Shown here in pieces: positions 30,739 to 32,680 of a stretch of 32,680 nt of DNA. The position numbers and the translations under genes were made by a program. How positions within the stretch are numbered: the first letter of the stretch is position 1; every line of letters begins with the position of its first letter. The notes beneath the pieces were generated by a model. The model ran no database searches, was not told where the DNA came from, and saw only the letters and a list, made by a program, of their open reading frames with translations. Source of the stretch: an archaeon (GTDB taxonomy: Archaea > Asgardarchaeota > Heimdallarchaeia > Heimdallarchaeales > Kariarchaeaceae); assembly GCA_024280435.1 (NCBI GenBank), contig JAJRQD010000296.1:1-32680 (forward strand), written 5' to 3'.

Positions 30739-32358
30739 ATGGATAGAATCGTAGAGTCTGTACCAAATTTCTCAACAGCAGATCCAAAAATTATCAAAAA
30801 AATATCTCAAGCGATAAAAGCAGTAGATGATGTAAGATTACTCAATGTAGAACCAGATGCGGATTATAACAGAACTGTGGTCACCATGGTTGGTAGTCCT
30901 GAAAAAATAGGAGAGGCTGCATTCAGAGCAATTGAGAAGGCAACTGAATTGATAGATATGAGCAAACATAAAGGAGAACATCCAAGAATGGGTGCAACAG
31001 ATGTTTGTCCATTTATTCCTGTAAAAGATATTACAGAGGAAGAATGTGTGAAGATAGCCAATAAAGTTGCAAAAAGAGTTGCAGAGGAACTTGGAGTACC
31101 CACATATCTGTATGGGAAAGCAGCAAGAGAGGATAAAAGGAAAAAACTGTCAGATATCCGTAAAGGAGAGTATGAAGGCTTCAAAGATAAGATATTGTTA
31201 CCAGAATGGAAGCCTGATTTTGGTGATGCAGTTTATAATGAAAAGTCTGGTGCAACCACTATTGGAGTACGTGGATTTCTTATTGCATACAATGTGAATA
31301 TAGAGGCAGAGGATGTATCAATTGCCAGGGAGATTGGTGGATTGGTTAGAGAGTCGGGCAGATGGGTAGAGAAAGATGGTGAACGAGTAAGAGTAGCAGG
31401 AAAGTTGAAGGGAATACAAGGGATGGGTGTGACACTAGAGAAGGAGAATAGAAAACTAACACAGGTATCAATGAATGTTGTTGATTTTCAGCAGTTCACC
31501 AAGATGCATGAGGCATTTGAAGAGGTGAAGAAACTGGCAGAGGAGATGGGTTCAAAGGTCACAGGTTCGGAGATTGTTGGATTGGTTCCACTTGCAGCAA
31601 TACTAGAGGCAGGTAAATTTTACTCACCAGAAGTGGATGATCAGGATATATTGATTAAATCTGCGATTAAAAATCTAGGATTGAGTGATCTTGATAAATT
31701 TGTACCCAAGAAGAAGATTATTGAATTGATGATTGATGATAAAAAACTTGCAGATATGACTGTGAGTCAATTTGTTGATGAACTTGGATCTGACAGTGCA
31801 GCACCAGGAGGAGGATCTGTTGCAGCACTCGGAGGTGCATTATCAGCTGCATTAACCACGATGGTGAGTAATCTGACTATTGGAAGGAAGAAATATGTGG
31901 AGGTTGAGGAGGAGATGCAATCAATTCATGCAGAAGCAGAGGCAATATATGAGAACCTTTTGGAATTGATTGATGAGGATGCAGAGGCATTCAATCAGGT
32001 GATGGAAGCATTTGGCACTTCAAAAGAGGATACAGAAAGAGCAAATAAGATACAAGAAGCAATGAAATATGCAACTGAGATACCTATGCGTGTTGCCTGT
32101 ACTGTTTTTGATCTTTTAGATCTAACATATACAGTTGCATCAAAAGGAAATAGCAATGCAATAACTGATGCAGGAGTGGGAGCATTATTCGCAGATGCAG
32201 CAATCAAAGGTGCACTTTACAATGCAAGGATTAACTTACTCAGTGTTAAAGATCAGGAATTCAAAGATAAGATGGAGAAGAAAATCGATAATATTCTTGA
32301 GAAACTTGATAACAAGAAAAATAAAGTTTTAGCACTTGTAGAAAAAGAATTACAATAA
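30739..32358 (+). CDS. Bifunctional glutamate formiminotransferase / formimidoyltetrahydrofolate cyclodeaminase
   Basis: The 539-residue protein fuses both FTCD activities. Residues 1 to about 300 are the formiminotransferase N and C subdomains, with the catalytic His81 in GEHPRMGATDVCPF. Residues about 335-539 are the all-helical cyclodeaminase, recognised by SAAPGGGSVAALGGALSAAL. The enzyme moves the formimino group of N-formimino-glutamate, a histidine breakdown product, to tetrahydrofolate and deaminates it to methenyl-THF. The linker at 300-335 is short and charged. No hutHUI genes are in the window. The fused form is the animal-type architecture and also occurs in some bacteria and archaea, often as separate genes. 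Confidence 0.93.
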   Translation: MDRIVESVPNFSTADPKIIKKISQAIKAVDDVRLLNVEPDADYNRTVVTMVGSPEKIGEAAFRAIEKATELIDMSKHKGEHPRMGATDVCPFIPVKDITEEECVKIANKVAKRVAEELGVPTYLYGKAAREDKRKKLSDIRKGEYEGFKDKILLPEWKPDFGDAVYNEKSGATTIGVRGFLIAYNVNIEAEDVSIAREIGGLVRESGRWVEKDGERVRVAGKLKGIQGMGVTLEKENRKLTQVSMNVVDFQQFTKMHEAFEEVKKLAEEMGSKVTGSEIVGLVPLAAILEAGKFYSPEVDDQDILIKSAIKNLGLSDLDKFVPKKKIIELMIDDKKLADMTVSQFVDELGSDSAAPGGGSVAALGGALSAALTTMVSNLTIGRKKYVEVEEEMQSIHAEAEAIYENLLELIDEDAEAFNQVMEAFGTSKEDTERANKIQEAMKYATEIPMRVACTVFDLLDLTYTVASKGNSNAITDAGVGALFADAAIKGALYNARINLLSVKDQEFKDKMEKKIDNILEKLDNKKNKVLALVEKELQ

Positions 32359-32680
32359 ATTATTTTATCAGAATTATCAATTCAATACATATTATTTTTA
32401 TTTAAAAAATACTCAACTTATTTATGGCGATTGATGCAAGGTTCTCTCAATTTATTCGTTCATTATTATCCAATAGTATTTCATTCAGAGATCATTATAA
32501 AGTTGGGGAATTCGCGGAGAATATAATGTGATAAAAGATTAAACTTGTACATTTCCCATGAAAAATTAAACTGAAAAAATAATTGAACAAAAATCTCAAA
32601 ATAAGAATATATTACAATATCATAGAAACAACATTTTACTATAAGTTAAAAATAAGTATGAGGATCCAATGGCATAATAT
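32359..32680. other. Gene-poor AT-rich end of the window
   Basis: These 322 bases hold no confident gene, RNA or repeat. Two things are visible: a 35-codon open frame at 32424-32531 preceded by an AT-rich box, and an ATG at 32658 whose frame (MRIQWHN) is open to the window edge and may begin the next gene. TTTTACTATAAG at about 32634-32645 is a possible TATA element for that gene. No tRNA-like GTTCRANNC arm was found. Confidence 0.5.
32424..32531 (+). CDS. Possible small protein of 35 residues
   Basis: ATG GCG ATT GAT opens a 35-codon frame ending in TGA, with a mixed composition (Phe, Ser, Arg, His) closer to a protein than to random AT-rich DNA. A TATTTTTATTTAAA stretch lies 20-35 bases upstream, the usual promoter distance in this window. 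There is no recognisable family and no Shine-Dalgarno site. It may equally be chance or the remnant of a longer gene. Confidence 0.25.
   Translation: MAIDARFSQFIRSLLSNSISFRDHYKVGEFAENIM

Noticed and set aside
32424-32560. Possible tRNA in the gene-poor right end
   Set aside because: No T-arm consensus GTTCRANNC with flanking stem and no acceptor stem could be paired.

Overview
The window is AT-rich (roughly two thirds A+T), densely coded archaeal DNA. The archaeal call rests on ribosomal protein S8e, SRP19, Gar1, a homotetramer-type tRNA-splicing endonuclease, an HTH/Zn-ribbon regulator of the COG3357 type and the F420 enzyme CofE. Several genes have a more bacterial look: a PlsY-type glycerol-3-phosphate acyltransferase, UppP, LipA, SucCD and a fused formiminotransferase-cyclodeaminase. 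Together with divergent tubulin/FtsZ-family proteins and long coiled-coil, proline-rich and HEAT proteins, this makes me think of an Asgard archaeon, perhaps Heimdall-like. That is an inference from gene content only. No rRNA, tRNA, CRISPR array or insertion sequence was recognised.

Layout. 1-5.1 kb: partial saccharopine-reductase-like gene, an unknown two-domain protein, a KaiC-like protein that has lost its Walker A motif, a metallophosphoesterase, a PIG-L deacetylase and a HEAT-repeat protein. 5.2-8 kb: a proline/glycine-rich protein with a 27-bp tandem repeat, EndA and UppP. 8-12.3 kb: sucCD on the minus strand and thrB-thrC on the plus strand. 12.5-15.1 kb: a solitary NuoI-like ferredoxin, then an rps8e-SRP19-gar1 RNA-binding cluster and a zinc-ribbon membrane protein. 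15.1-18.2 kb: lipoyl synthase, an unusual HhH-GPD glycosylase, a MoaD-like sulfur carrier and a GDPD-family protein whose catalytic HRG motif lies at the C-terminus. 18.3-25.7 kb: a helical-repeat/beta-sandwich/coiled-coil protein, pyruvate kinase, then a three-gene unit in which two divergent FtsZ/tubulin-family GTPases flank a seven-helix membrane protein. 25.7-32.4 kb: PlsY, RidA, a CPA2 antiporter, the HTH/Zn-ribbon regulator, CofE, a small membrane protein, PanB and FTCD. 32.36-32.68 kb has no confident gene.

The strongest candidate for an undescribed system is the GTPase-membrane protein-GTPase unit at 22.0-25.7 kb: the genes abut or are separated by 4 bases, and the second GTPase starts from a Shine-Dalgarno site built around the stop codon of the membrane protein. 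The GDPD-like gene with apparently permuted motif order is the second.

Gene expression. Many first or single genes have an AT-rich TATA-like box centred about 25-30 bases before the start codon, which predicts leaderless or nearly leaderless mRNAs. Downstream genes in operons use GGTGA/GTGA-type Shine-Dalgarno sites or overlapping stops and starts. I used this to choose starts for several genes. Convergent pairs are packed tightly: two abut exactly at their stops and two overlap by 14-17 bases.
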